Below, piece after piece: positions 16,223 to 25,247 of a stretch of 62,884 nucleotides of DNA. Position 1 is the stretch's first letter. Each line of letters begins with the position of its first letter. The position numbers and the translations under genes were made by a program. The notes beneath the pieces were generated by a model that saw only the letters and a program-made list of their open reading frames with translations, searched no databases and was not told where the DNA came from. Where the stretch lies: the NCBI GenBank assembly GCA_963204815.1, contig CAUJHQ010000167.1, forward strand, positions 1 through 62,884, read 5' to 3'. This DNA comes from Pseudomonadota bacterium (GTDB taxonomy: Bacteria; Pseudomonadota; Gammaproteobacteria; Burkholderiales; Burkholderiaceae_C).

Positions 16223-17596
16223 TCACACCTCCACCGGTTCGGTGCTCGCGGTGGCGCGCCGTGCTCGCTGCTGGCGCAGGAACTCGCGGTACCAGAGCGC
16301 GCTGTCCTTGGGCGTGCGCGCCAGCGTCGCGTAGTCGACGTGGACGATGCCGAAGCGCTTGGCGTAGCCGCTGGCCCACTCGAAGTTGTCCATCAGGCTC
16401 CAGACCATGTAGCCGGCCATCGGCACGCCCTGGCGCAACGCCTCGCCGACGGCGGCGATGTGGCGCGCGATGTAGTCGGTGCGCTCGGCGTCGTGCACGC
16501 GGCCGCCGACCAGCGTGTCCTTGAAGGCGGCGCCGTTCTCCTTCACGAACAGCGGCGGCACCTGCCAGTCGCGGTGCAGGCGCAGCAGCAGTTCGGTCAG
16601 GCCGCGGGGGTAGACCTCCCAGCCCATGTCGGTGAGGGCGTGGCCGCTGGTCGTGACGTCCCAGTCGCCGCGCGCGCTGACGACGCCGCGCGTGTAGTAG
16701 TTGATGCCCAGGAAGTCCATCGGCGTGGCGATGGCGCGCAGGTCGCCTTCGTGCACCTGCGGCGCGTCGGCGCCCAGGTGCTGCAGCACGTCGGCCGGGT
16801 ACTCGCCCTTGAACAGCGGGTCCATGTACCAGCGCACGAGGCGGCCGTCTTCCAGGCGGGCGGCGGCGGCGTCGTCGGGCCGGTCGGTCGCCGGGCCGAT
16901 GGGCGACAGGTTCAGCACCAGGCCCAGCTGCGCCTTGCAGCCCTGCGCGCGCAGCGCCTGCAGCGCCAGGCCGTGGCTCAGCAGCAGGTGGTGCGCGGCC
17001 TGCACGGCGCTGCGGCGGTCCTTCAGGCCGGGCGCGAAGACGCCGGTCTCGTGGCCGAGCGTCGCCACGACCCAGGGTTCGTTGTGGGTGGTGATCGCGC
17101 GCACGCGGTCGCCGAGGCGGCGGTCCATGCGGCAGGCGTAGTCGACGAAGCGCTGGACCGTGCTGCGCGCCGCCCAGCCGCCCTGCGCCTGCAACGCCGA
17201 GGGCAGGTCCCAGTGGTTCAGCGTCAGGTAGGGCTGGATGCCGCGCGCGAGCAGGCCGTCGACCAGGCGGTCGTAGAAGCCCACGCCCTGCTCGTTCCAG
17301 GCGCCCGCGCCGGTGGGTTGCACGCGCGGCCACGACACCGAGAAGCGGTAGGCATCGACGCCGAGCGAGGCGATGAGGTCCAGGTCCTCTTCGAGCCGGT
17401 GGTAGTGGTCGCAGGCGACGCGGCCGTCGCTGGCGTCGGCGATGGCGCCGGGCACGCGGCAGAAGTCGTCCCAGATGCTCGGGCCCTTGCCGTCTTCGGC
17501 GGCGGCGCCCTCGATCTGGTAGGCGCTGGTGGCGACGCCCCAGACGAAGTCCTGCGGGAAGGAGGCCAGCGTGGCGGGCGGGATGGCGAAGGTCAT
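16223..17596 (-). CDS. GH1 beta-glucosidase, cytoplasmic
   Basis: 457 residues, the usual GH1 length. It releases glucose from the non-reducing end of beta-glucosides and would finish laminari-oligosaccharides brought in by the importer. FPQDFVWGVATSAYQIEG near the N-terminus is the family signature. TTHNEPWVVA holds the acid/base Glu and PLFVKENGAAF the nucleophile Glu. There is no signal peptide. It sits 19 bp after the second permease gene and 1 nt before the ATPase gene, inside the operon driven from the promoter at 20676. Linkage preference (beta-1,3 against beta-1,4) cannot be read from sequence; context favours beta-1,3. Confidence 0.95.
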   Translation of the reverse strand: MTFAIPPATLASFPQDFVWGVATSAYQIEGAAAEDGKGPSIWDDFCRVPGAIADASDGRVACDHYHRLEEDLDLIASLGVDAYRFSVSWPRVQPTGAGAWNEQGVGFYDRLVDGLLARGIQPYLTLNHWDLPSALQAQGGWAARSTVQRFVDYACRMDRRLGDRVRAITTHNEPWVVATLGHETGVFAPGLKDRRSAVQAAHHLLLSHGLALQALRAQGCKAQLGLVLNLSPIGPATDRPDDAAAARLEDGRLVRWYMDPLFKGEYPADVLQHLGADAPQVHEGDLRAIATPMDFLGINYYTRGVVSARGDWDVTTSGHALTDMGWEVYPRGLTELLLRLHRDWQVPPLFVKENGAAFKDTLVGGRVHDAERTDYIARHIAAVGEALRQGVPMAGYMVWSLMDNFEWASGYAKRFGIVHVDYATLARTPKDSALWYREFLRQQRARRATASTEPVEV

Positions 17597-17615
17597 GGTC
17601 GGGGGCGTGGACGCG

Positions 17616-18440
17616 TCACTTCACCGCACCGGCGGTGAGGCCGGCGATGAGCTGGCGGGAGGACAGGACGAAGAGGACGACGAGCGGGATCGTGGCGATG
17701 GCGGAGCCCGTCATCAGCGCGCCCCACTCGGTGTCGACCGGGCTCTGCAGGCTGCGCAGCGCCAGCGGCAGCGTGTACATGTCGGGGCTGCGCATCACGA
17801 TCAGCGGCCCGATGAAGTTGTTCCAGCTGGCGATGAAGGTGATGAGGCCGAGCGTGCCGAGCGCCGGCTTCAGCAGCGGCAGCACGATGCGCCAGTAGAT
17901 GCCCAGCTCGCTGCAGCCGTCCATGCGCGCGGCCTCGATCAGGTCCTTCGGCACCGAGGTCTGCACGAACTGGCGCATCAGGAAGATGCCGAAGGCGCTG
18001 GCCGCGCCGGGGATGTACAGCGCGCGCGGCTGGTCGATCCAGCCCAGCACGTCCATGATCATGAAGGTGGGGATCATGTTCATGAAGCTGGGCAGCAGCA
18101 TCGTCGCCATCACGAAGGCGAAGAGCGCGTTCTTGAAGCGGAACTCGAAGCACGCGAAGGCGTAGCCGCCCATGCTGCAGAACAGCAGCGTCAGCGCGGT
18201 CGACAGCACCGCCACGTACAGGCTCCAGCCGAGGTTGCGCCAGAACGGGATGCGGTCGGTCAGGATCTTCAGGTTGGCGAGGAAGTCGTCGCCGAACCAC
18301 ATCGGCGGCGGCAGGCTGAAGATCTCGGTGCGCGACTGCGTCGCGAACACGAACATGAAATAGAACGGCGCCAGCATGACGAGGCTGCCGACGCCGACGA
18401 TGGCGTAGGCGGCCCAGGGCGCGAGGCGGTCTTGCTTCAT
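17616..18440 (-). CDS. ABC importer permease, MalG type
   Basis: 274 residues with six predicted membrane helices. The EAA loop that docks on the ATPase is DLIEAARMDGCSELGIYWRIVLPLLKPAL. It forms the importer channel with the MalF-type partner upstream. Its start overlaps that partner's stop by 4 bp (ATGA), so the pair is translationally coupled. Confidence 0.95.
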   Translation of the reverse strand: MKQDRLAPWAAYAIVGVGSLVMLAPFYFMFVFATQSRTEIFSLPPPMWFGDDFLANLKILTDRIPFWRNLGWSLYVAVLSTALTLLFCSMGGYAFACFEFRFKNALFAFVMATMLLPSFMNMIPTFMIMDVLGWIDQPRALYIPGAASAFGIFLMRQFVQTSVPKDLIEAARMDGCSELGIYWRIVLPLLKPALGTLGLITFIASWNNFIGPLIVMRSPDMYTLPLALRSLQSPVDTEWGALMTGSAIATIPLVVLFVLSSRQLIAGLTAGAVK

Positions 18441-19327
18441 GTCTTGGGCTTGAACGCCAGGTTCGTCAGCCAGGTCAGCACGACGACGACGACGAACAGC
18501 AGCCAGCTCATCGCGCTGGCGGCGCCGAAGTCGTTGAAGTCGAAGGCCATGCGGTAGAGGTAGATCGCCGTCGTCATGCCCGACTGGTCCGACCCGCCGC
18601 GGCCGCCGGTGAGGATGAAGGGCTCCTCGAACAGCTGCAGCCCGCCGATCACCGACAGCGTGACCCCGAAGAAGATCATCGGCTTCAGGCTCGGCAGCGT
18701 GATGTGGAAGAACTGCTGCAGGCGGCCGGCGCCGTCCATCGTGGCGGCTTCGTACAGGTCCTTCGGGATCGTCTGCAGCGCCGCCAGGTACAGCACGACG
18801 TTGAAGCCGACGTAGCGCCAGAACACGATCATCGAGATCGCCGGCTTGATGTTCTCCGGCGCGTTCAGCCAGTCGATGGGCTCGATGCCGAACAGCCCCT
18901 TCAGCACCGTGTTGACGATGCCGTAGTCGGTGCTGAAGAGGCTGCTGAACATGATGGCGATCGCCACCGTGCTGGTGATGTAGGGCAGGAAGTAGGCGCC
19001 GACGACGCCGTTGCGCAGGCGCTTGAAGCTGGTGTGGATGAACACCGCGAGCGGGATCGCCACCAGGTGCTGCGGCACGCCGCTGGCCACCGCCAGCCAG
19101 GCGGTGTTCTTCAGGCTCTTCCAGAACCATTCGTCCTGCAGCGCGAAGACGAAGTTCTCGAGGCCGACGAACTGCATCGCGCCCAGACCGCTGGTCGGCT
19201 CCCAGGCCTGGAACGCGAGGTAGAGCGAGAAGCCGAGCGGGAACATGCCGAAGACGAGGAAGAGCACGACGAACGGGCTCAGCAGCACGTACGGCGTCCA
19301 CTCGGGCGACAGGCGGGGCAGCTTCAT
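18437..19327 (-). CDS. ABC importer permease, MalF type
   Basis: 296 residues with about six membrane helices, starting PYVLLSPFVVLFLVFGMFPL. The EAA loop is DLYEAATMDGAGRLQQFFHITLPSLKPM. It is the CUT1-family partner of the MalG-type permease. The long periplasmic loop of E. coli MalF is absent, as in most sugar-oligomer importers of this type. The start lies 4 bp after the stop of the solute-binding protein gene. Confidence 0.95.
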   Translation of the reverse strand: MKLPRLSPEWTPYVLLSPFVVLFLVFGMFPLGFSLYLAFQAWEPTSGLGAMQFVGLENFVFALQDEWFWKSLKNTAWLAVASGVPQHLVAIPLAVFIHTSFKRLRNGVVGAYFLPYITSTVAIAIMFSSLFSTDYGIVNTVLKGLFGIEPIDWLNAPENIKPAISMIVFWRYVGFNVVLYLAALQTIPKDLYEAATMDGAGRLQQFFHITLPSLKPMIFFGVTLSVIGGLQLFEEPFILTGGRGGSDQSGMTTAIYLYRMAFDFNDFGAASAMSWLLFVVVVVLTWLTNLAFKPKT

Positions 19328-19331
19328 GGTG

Positions 19332-20615
19332 TCAGCGGTTCGCGCGCCGCGCGAGCAGGCGCGCCGCGTCGGCGAGCGCGGTCGCCACCGGCTTGCCGTG
19401 GTCGAGCACCTTGTCGAGCTCGGTGTCGATCACCTCGCCGGCGAAGGCGTCCTGCTTGTGCACGGTGACGGCCTGGATCTGGCGCGCCGCCTCGCGCCAG
19501 CCGATGCGCGCCTTCTGCCCACCGAGGAAGGCGATCGGCTCCTCGAAGAACGGGTCGTCGTAGGTGGACAGCAGCGCGGGGAAGGCGTCCTGCGACTTGA
19601 AGGCGGCAAGCTGGCGTTCGCGGTCCAGCGTGAGCAGCTGGATCAGCTCCCAGGCGAGCGGCTTGTTCGCCGCCGGCGCGCCGCGCGCGATCGACAGGAA
19701 GGAGCCGCCGAAGGCCACGTACGACGACTCGGGCAGCTGCAGCGCGCGCCACAGGCCCTTGGTGGCCGGCGCGAGCCAGTTGTTCAGGTGCCCGGCCAGC
19801 CAGGCGCCGGTGGGCTGCGTCGCCAGCGTGCCGCGCTTGAAGCCTTCGCTCCATTCGTTGCTCCAGGTCGAGACCTTGGCGTCGAGCTTGTTCGCGCGCA
19901 CCTGGCGCGCGAGTTCGAAGGCGCGCGCGAAGCGCGGCGTGTCGACCAGCACGCGCGAGCCCTGGCCGAAGTACAGGCCCTCGCCGGGCGCGACGCCGAT
20001 GCGGATCGCGATGTCCTTCAGGTCGCGCGCGTGGGCCAGCAGGTAGGCGCCGGTGGCCTGCTTGATCTTCACGCCGGCGGCCACGTAGGACTCCCACGAG
20101 CGCGTCAGGTCGGCCTCGGCGACGCCGGCCTTGGCCAGCACGTCGGTGCGCACGAGCAGCGTGCCGGGGCCGATGTCGGTGGGCACGCCGACGATGCGGC
20201 CGTCGCGGCTGGTCGCCTGGCGCAGCGCATAGGGCACCAGCTGCGTCGCGAAGCGGCCGATGCCGTAGGGCGGCTGCGCCAGGTCCTCCAGGCCGCCGCC
20301 CTGCGCGAAGCGGCCGACGTAGCCGACCTCCAGCGCCATCACGTCGGGCAGGTAGAAGCTGGTCGACAGCGCGGTCGTCATCGCCGTGTGGTGGTCGGCG
20401 AACTGGCGGCTCACGACCTTGATGTCGACGTCCGGGTGGCGCTGCTTCCAGGCCGGGATGGCCGCCTCGACGATCTTGTCGACCGACGGGAACGCCGCCA
20501 CCGTCAGCACGCGCGGCGCCGCTGCCCGCACCGGCCAGGCCAGGCCCGCCGCCAGCGCGGCCAGCCCCTGCGTGACGCGGCGGCGGTGGTGGGGGGAAGG
20601 GGGCGGGTGTCGCAT
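19332..20615 (-). CDS. Extracellular solute-binding protein of the glucan-oligosaccharide importer
   Basis: 427 residues. This family-1 (MalE-like) periplasmic protein delivers oligosaccharide to the permeases. The ATG at 20615 gives a signal peptide HRRRVTQGLAALAAGLAWPVRA. The Arg triplet before a hydrophobic stretch allows Tat export; Sec is possible. Mature protein starts near APRVLTVAAFPSVDKIVE. Conserved SBP landmarks are PAWKQRHPDVDIKV in the first lobe and GAWLAGHLNNWLAP in the hinge region. An in-frame ATG at 20675 lies inside the operator and upstream of the likely transcript start, so it is rejected. This is the first gene of the nine-gene operon, with operator and promoter immediately upstream. 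Ligand is inferred from the glucanases around it. Confidence 0.92.
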   Translation of the reverse strand: MRHPPPSPHHRRRVTQGLAALAAGLAWPVRAAAPRVLTVAAFPSVDKIVEAAIPAWKQRHPDVDIKVVSRQFADHHTAMTTALSTSFYLPDVMALEVGYVGRFAQGGGLEDLAQPPYGIGRFATQLVPYALRQATSRDGRIVGVPTDIGPGTLLVRTDVLAKAGVAEADLTRSWESYVAAGVKIKQATGAYLLAHARDLKDIAIRIGVAPGEGLYFGQGSRVLVDTPRFARAFELARQVRANKLDAKVSTWSNEWSEGFKRGTLATQPTGAWLAGHLNNWLAPATKGLWRALQLPESSYVAFGGSFLSIARGAPAANKPLAWELIQLLTLDRERQLAAFKSQDAFPALLSTYDDPFFEEPIAFLGGQKARIGWREAARQIQAVTVHKQDAFAGEVIDTELDKVLDHGKPVATALADAARLLARRANR

Positions 20616-20660
20616 GGCAGCTGGGTGCGCCGCCTGTCGGAGGACGGGTGTGTCCTCTGA

Positions 20661-20674
20661 TGAAAGCGCTTTCA
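20661..20674. promoter_or_regulatory. LacI-family operator 4, TGAAAGCGCTTTCA
   Basis: Identical palindrome 46 bp upstream of the solute-binding protein start and 1 nt after the -10 box of the operon promoter, so it covers the predicted start point near 20669. Confidence 0.9.
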
Positions 20675-20675
20675 A

Positions 20676-20704
20676 ACTGTAGGGAAGCAGGGCCCGGCTG
20701 TCAA
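20676..20704 (-). promoter_or_regulatory. Sigma-70 promoter of the nine-gene glucan operon
   Basis: On the minus strand: TTGACA (20704-20699, perfect -35), 17-nt spacer, TACAGT (20681-20676), then 1 nt, then operator 4. This is the best promoter match in the locus, in the gap between the regulator gene's stop and the solute-binding protein gene. Confidence 0.85.
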
Positions 20705-20741
20705 TCGAGGGTTAGTGCGGACGCTGCCGCCCGCCGCCGCT

Positions 20742-21809
20742 TCAGGCGAGCGCGCGCGTCGATTCGCGGACGATGAAGCGCGGTGCCGGCAGCGCCAGCG
20801 CCGGCGTCTCGCCGGCCAGCAGCGCGAGCATCGCGCGCGCCGCGATCTGGCCGAGCTCGACCACCGGGTGGTGCACGGTGCTGAGCGGCGGGATCGAGAA
20901 CAGCGCGCCGGCGACGTCGTCGAAGCCCACCAGCGACACGTCCTGCGGCACGCGCAGGCGGCGCCGGTGCAGGCCGAGCGCGGCGCCGAAGGCCATCTGG
21001 TCGTTGGCCGCGAAGATGGCGCTGAACGGCGCGCCGCTGTCGAGCAGCCGCTCGACGGCGACCTGGCCGCTCTGCTCGGTGTAGTCGCCGGGCAGCACCA
21101 GCGCGGCGTCGTGCGCGACGCCGGCCGCCTCGAGCGCGGCGCGGTAGCCGCGCAGGCGCTCCTTGGCATCCGGGTGCCGCGTGTCGCCGGTGATGAAGGC
21201 GATGCGGCGGTGGCCCAGCTGCAGCAGGTGGTGGGTGGCGAGGCGGCCGCCCTCGAAGTTGTCGAAGCTCAGCGAGAACAGGCCGGGGGCCTTCAGCTTG
21301 CGGCCGGTGACGACCACCGGCAGCGATGTCGCCAGCGCCGTCAGCGCGGCGTCGCTCAGGCGGCCGGTGAGCACGATGATGCCGTCGACGCGGCGCGAGC
21401 GCAGCACCTCGATCGACCGCGCCTCGTGCGCCGCGCTCCAGTGGCCGCTGACGAACAGCGGGCTGTAGCCGGCGGCGGTGAGGGTGTCCTCGATGCCGCC
21501 GAGCGCGCCGCCGTAGAACGGGCTGTCGATCGACTGCGTCAGCACGCCGATGCTCAGCGTGCGCCCGCCGGCGAGGCCGCGCGCGACCGGGTTCGGCACG
21601 AAGCCCAGGCTGTCGATCGCGGCGTCCACCGCGTCGCGCTTCTCCTTCGCGACGACCGCGGTGCCGTTGAGGATGCGCGACACGGTGCTGGGCGAAACGC
21701 CGGCGGCGCGGGCCACCATCGCGAGCGTCACCGGGCCTTCGCCGCGCGCCGCGGCCACGGCCTTGCGGCCGGGTCGTGCCGCCCTGCCCGCCTCTTTCTG
21801 GTTCTTCAT
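20742..21809 (-). CDS. LacI-family transcriptional repressor of the glucan locus
   Basis: 355 residues. The N-terminal helix-turn-helix is at about 28-49 (VTLAMVARAAGVSPSTVSRI). The hinge-helix region is NPVARGLAGGRT, and a periplasmic-binding-protein-like effector domain runs from about 75 to the end (SIGVLTQSIDSPFYGGAL, FSAIFAANDQMAFG, LVGFDDVAGA). A basic 20-residue extension precedes the HTH. The ATG at 21809 follows a purine-rich stretch (GAGGAACGAAGG). It is the only sugar-type regulator near four identical LacI-type palindromes, hence the assignment. I see no copy of the palindrome before its own start, so it is probably not autoregulated that way. The inducer is likely a glucan oligosaccharide or glucose derivative; this is inferred. 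Confidence 0.92.
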   Translation of the reverse strand: MKNQKEAGRAARPGRKAVAAARGEGPVTLAMVARAAGVSPSTVSRILNGTAVVAKEKRDAVDAAIDSLGFVPNPVARGLAGGRTLSIGVLTQSIDSPFYGGALGGIEDTLTAAGYSPLFVSGHWSAAHEARSIEVLRSRRVDGIIVLTGRLSDAALTALATSLPVVVTGRKLKAPGLFSLSFDNFEGGRLATHHLLQLGHRRIAFITGDTRHPDAKERLRGYRAALEAAGVAHDAALVLPGDYTEQSGQVAVERLLDSGAPFSAIFAANDQMAFGAALGLHRRRLRVPQDVSLVGFDDVAGALFSIPPLSTVHHPVVELGQIAARAMLALLAGETPALALPAPRFIVRESTRALA

Positions 21810-21874
21810 CGCCGCCCTTCGTTCCTCGGGCGTGAGTTTAGGGTCGCGCGCCGGGCGCGCCGCGCGCCCGCGGC

Positions 21875-22690
21875 TCAGCCGCCGAACTCGCGCCCCATCG
21901 CCTCGGCGCGAGCGGCGGCGGCCTGCAGCGCCGCGACGAACGCCGCCTTCACGCCGCTGGCGTCGAGCGACGTGATCGCGGCGTGCGTGGTGCCGCCCTT
22001 GGACGTGACCTGCGCGCGCAGCTCGGCCGGTGGCAGCGGCGAGGCGGCGGCCAGCGCGGTGGCGCCGTCGAAGGTGGCGAGCGCGAGGCGCCGGCCCTCT
22101 TCGGCCGACAGGCCGAGCTGCACCGCGGCGTCCATCATCGCCTCCAGCACGTAGAACACGTAGGCCGGGCCGGAGCCCGAGAGCGCGGTGACGGCGTCGA
22201 GGTCGGCTTCGCGACGCACCCACAGCGTCTGGCCGGTCGGCGCGAGCAGCGCCTCGACCTCGGCGCGCTCGGCGGCCGTGACCGCGTCGCTCGCGAAGAG
22301 CCCGGCGATGCCGCGGCCGATCAGCGCCGGCGTGTTGGGCATCGCCCGCACCACCCGCGCGCTGCCGCTGGCGCGCACGATCGCGGCGCTGGGAATGCCG
22401 GCCATCACGCTCAGCTGCAGCGCGCCGCCCACGTGCGCCCGGCACGGTGCGGCGGCCTCGGCGAAGAGCTGCGGCTTGACCGCCCACACCACCAGTCCCG
22501 CAGCGGCGAGCGAAGCGTCGGCCGCGGCCTGCGCCTGCACGCCGAAGTCCTGCGCGAGGCGGGCGCGCTGGGACTCGAAGGGCTCGACGACCCGGATCGA
22601 CGACGCCGGCCGGCCGCTCTTGCGCAGCCCGCCGATCAGCGCGCCGGCCATGTTGCCGCCGCCGATGAAGGCAATGGTGGAAATGCTCAT
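21875..22690 (-). CDS. proC: Pyrroline-5-carboxylate reductase
   Basis: 271 residues. It makes L-proline from pyrroline-5-carboxylate with NAD(P)H, the last step of proline synthesis. The N-terminal Rossmann motif is [33 protein letters not shown] and [22 protein letters not shown] are the ProC signature region, and [11 protein letters not shown] is the conserved C-terminal motif. The ATG at 22690 puts the Rossmann motif at the usual place; an in-frame Met at 22714 would add eight residues not seen in the family. It stands alone between the glucan regulator gene and gdhA. Confidence 0.97.
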   Translation of the reverse strand: MSISTIAFIGGGNMAGALIGGLRKSGRPASSIRVVEPFESQRARLAQDFGVQAQAAADASLAAAGLVVWAVKPQLFAEAAAPCRAHVGGALQLSVMAGIPSAAIVRASGSARVVRAMPNTPALIGRGIAGLFASDAVTAAERAEVEALLAPTGQTLWVRREADLDAVTALSGSGPAYVFYVLEAMMDAAVQLGLSAEEGRRLALATFDGATALAAASPLPPAELRAQVTSKGGTTHAAITSLDASGVKAAFVAALQAAAARAEAMGREFGG

Positions 22691-22867
22691 GCGGGCCAGT
22701 GTAGCCAGGGCCATGTAGCCGGCCGGCGGGGGTCATGCAAAGGACGCATCAGCAGCCGCACACAAGCGCGGCGCCATTGCCTACAGTGCGCCACCACGAC
22801 GCCGGCACCGGGCGGCCGCCCACGAAGCGGGCCGCGCCGGCGCCCCCAACCCACGAGGAAACCCGAG

Positions 22868-24151
22868 ATGACGCTCCCGACCCAGCCGCTGTCCTTCGTC
22901 CACCCCACGGCCGATTCGCCCTGGGGCACCTACCTGTCGCAGGTCGACCGCGTGGTGCCCTACCTGGGCCACCTGGCCAAGTGGGCCGAGACGCTGAAGC
23001 GGCCCAAGCGCGCCCTCATCGTCGACATCCCGATCGAGCTGGACGACGGCAGCGTCGCCCACTTCGAGGGTTACCGCGTGCAGCACAACCTGAGCCGCGG
23101 CCCGGGCAAGGGCGGCATCCGCTACCACCCCGACGTCACGCTGGAAGAGGTGATGGCGCTGGCGGCCTGGATGAGCATCAAGAACGCCGCCGTCAACCTG
23201 CCCTACGGCGGCGCCAAGGGCGGCGTGCGCGTCGACCCGAAGCAGCTCTCGCACAAGGAACTCGAGCGCATGACGCGCCGCTACACGAGCGAGATCGGCA
23301 TCATCATCGGCCCGCAGCAGGACATCCCGGCGCCGGACGTGAACACCAACCCGCAGATCATGGCGTGGATGATGGACACGTACTCGATGAACACCGGCGC
23401 CACCGCCACCGGCGTCGTCACCGGCAAGCCGATCCACCTGGGCGGCAGCCTCGGCCGCGTGAAGGCCACCGGCCGCGGCGTCTTCGTCACCGGCCGCGAG
23501 GCGGCGCGGCGCCTCAACCTGGACCTCAACGGCGCGAAGGTCGCGGTGCAGGGCTTCGGCAACGTGGGCTCGTCGGCGGCCGAGCTGTTCGCGCAGGCGG
23601 GCTCGAAGATCGTCGCCGCGCAGGACCACACCGGCACCATCGTCAATGGCGGCGGCTTCGACATGGCCGACCTGGTGGCCCACGTGAAGGCGACCGGCGG
23701 CGTGGCCGGCTTCAAGGGCGCGGACGCGGCCACGAACGAGGAGTTCTGGGACATCGACTGCGACATCCTCGTGCCCGCGGCGCTCGAAGGCCAGATCACC
23801 GCCGCGCGCGCAAAGCGCCTGAAGGCGAAGCTGGTGCTCGAAGGCGCCAACGGCCCGACGGTGCCGACGGCCGACGACATCCTCGCCGAGCGCGGCGTGC
23901 TGGTGGTGCCCGACGTCATCTGCAACGCCGGCGGCGTGACGGTGAGCTACTTCGAATGGGTGCAGGACTTCAGCAGCTTCTTCTGGACCGAGGACGAGAT
24001 CAACCTGCGCCTGGACAAGATCATGATCGGCGCGCTGAAGAAGATCTGGGACACCGCCGACCGCCACCAGATCACGCTGCGCACCGCCACCTTCGCGGTG
24101 GCGTGCGAGCGCATCCTGACGGCGCGCGAAGAGCGCGGGCTGTACCCCTGA
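22868..24151 (+). CDS. gdhA: Glutamate dehydrogenase
   Basis: 427 residues, the 420-430-residue hexameric GDH type. It interconverts glutamate and 2-oxoglutarate plus ammonia. The N-terminal dimerisation/substrate domain includes the substrate Lys region [12 protein letters not shown] and the catalytic Lys in [10 protein letters not shown] (Lys117). The NAD(P) domain has [17 protein letters not shown]. The ATG at 22868 follows GAGGAAAC at a good distance. Coenzyme preference is not certain from sequence. The upstream 177 bp hold no structured leader that I can see. Confidence 0.97.
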   Translation: MTLPTQPLSFVHPTADSPWGTYLSQVDRVVPYLGHLAKWAETLKRPKRALIVDIPIELDDGSVAHFEGYRVQHNLSRGPGKGGIRYHPDVTLEEVMALAAWMSIKNAAVNLPYGGAKGGVRVDPKQLSHKELERMTRRYTSEIGIIIGPQQDIPAPDVNTNPQIMAWMMDTYSMNTGATATGVVTGKPIHLGGSLGRVKATGRGVFVTGREAARRLNLDLNGAKVAVQGFGNVGSSAAELFAQAGSKIVAAQDHTGTIVNGGGFDMADLVAHVKATGGVAGFKGADAATNEEFWDIDCDILVPAALEGQITAARAKRLKAKLVLEGANGPTVPTADDILAERGVLVVPDVICNAGGVTVSYFEWVQDFSSFFWTEDEINLRLDKIMIGALKKIWDTADRHQITLRTATFAVACERILTAREERGLYP

Positions 24152-24213
24152 TTCCTCGGCGCGGCGCGGCGGGCTAGCATGCGAATCCTCTCCGATCCGC
24201 ATCACCGCCCACC

Positions 24214-25176
24214 ATGCAACGCCGCACCCTCCTCGCCGCCGCCCTCCTCGCCGCCAGCCTGCCGCTGGCCGCACAGACTTGGCCCAGCAAGCCCGTCAAG
24301 CTCGTCGTGCCCACCGGCCCGGGCAGTTCGCTCGACCTCATCGCGCGCGCCATGGGCGACAAGCTCGGCGCGCGCTGGGGCCAGCCGGTCGTCATCGAGA
24401 ACAAGCCCGGCGCCGGCGGCATGCTGGGGCTGGACATCGCCGCCAAGGCGACCGACGGCCACACCTTCGCGATCGGCTTCAACGGCCCGGTGGCCTTCGC
24501 GCCGTTCCTGTACCGCAAGATGCCGTACGACCCGGCGAAGGACCTCAGCGCCATCGTCATGACCACCAGCCAGGCCAACGTGCTGGCGGTGAATGCCGAC
24601 AAGGTGCCGGCGAAGACGGTCGCCGAATTCGTGGCCTGGGCGAAGGCGCAGGGCGGCAAGGTCAACTACAGCTCGCTGGGCAACGGCAGCTCGGCCCATC
24701 TGACGATGGAGCTGCTGATCGCCGAGGCCGGCTTCAGCGCCACCCACATCCCCTTCAACGGCAGCCCGCCGGCGGCGCTGGCGGTGGCGCAGGGCGAGGC
24801 CGATGCCACCTTCATGGTGGCGCCGGCGCTGCTGCCGCACGTGCGCAACAACAAGGTCCGCCTGCTGGCCACCAGCAGCGCGCAGCGCCCCGACAACCTG
24901 AAGGACCTGCCGACGCTGGCCGAGAGCGGCTACCGCAACGTCGAGTCGCTGGCCTGGAACGGCTTCTTCGGCCCCGCGTCGACGCCCGACGCCGTGGTGC
25001 AGAAGTTCAATGCCGACGCCAACGCGGTGCTGCAGGACCCCGCCGTGCGCCAGGCGCTCGACGCGCAGGGCCTCACCATCGTCGGCGGCAGCGCGGCCGA
25101 CTTCAGGCGTGCGATCGACGCCGACGTGAAACGCTGGGGCCCGGTGATCACGAAGATCGGCGTCAAGCTCGACTGA
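24214..25176 (+). CDS. TctC/Bug-family periplasmic solute-binding protein
   Basis: 320 residues. The signal peptide is MQRRTLLAAALLAASLPLAA-Q. The mature protein has the Bug-family layout: WPSKPVKLVVPTGPGSSLDLIAR at the start, then VVIENKPGAGGMLG, and GFFGPASTPDAVVQKFNADAN in the C-terminal part. These proteins bind small carboxylates or related molecules, often for a TctAB membrane pair. No tctA or tctB is near, so this is one of the many orphan Bug proteins typical of Burkholderiales, and its ligand is unknown. Confidence 0.93.
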   Translation: MQRRTLLAAALLAASLPLAAQTWPSKPVKLVVPTGPGSSLDLIARAMGDKLGARWGQPVVIENKPGAGGMLGLDIAAKATDGHTFAIGFNGPVAFAPFLYRKMPYDPAKDLSAIVMTTSQANVLAVNADKVPAKTVAEFVAWAKAQGGKVNYSSLGNGSSAHLTMELLIAEAGFSATHIPFNGSPPAALAVAQGEADATFMVAPALLPHVRNNKVRLLATSSAQRPDNLKDLPTLAESGYRNVESLAWNGFFGPASTPDAVVQKFNADANAVLQDPAVRQALDAQGLTIVGGSAADFRRAIDADVKRWGPVITKIGVKLD

Positions 25177-25247
25177 GCCGCGGCGCCCCGGGTGCCGCAG
25201 CTAAACTGCCCCTCCCCTCCAGCACGCACCGCGACAAGCCCCGCGCC

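Noticed and set aside
20616..20675. Upstream in-frame ATG of the solute-binding protein at 20675
   Set aside because: It lies at the operator and before the predicted transcript start, and would hide the signal peptide.
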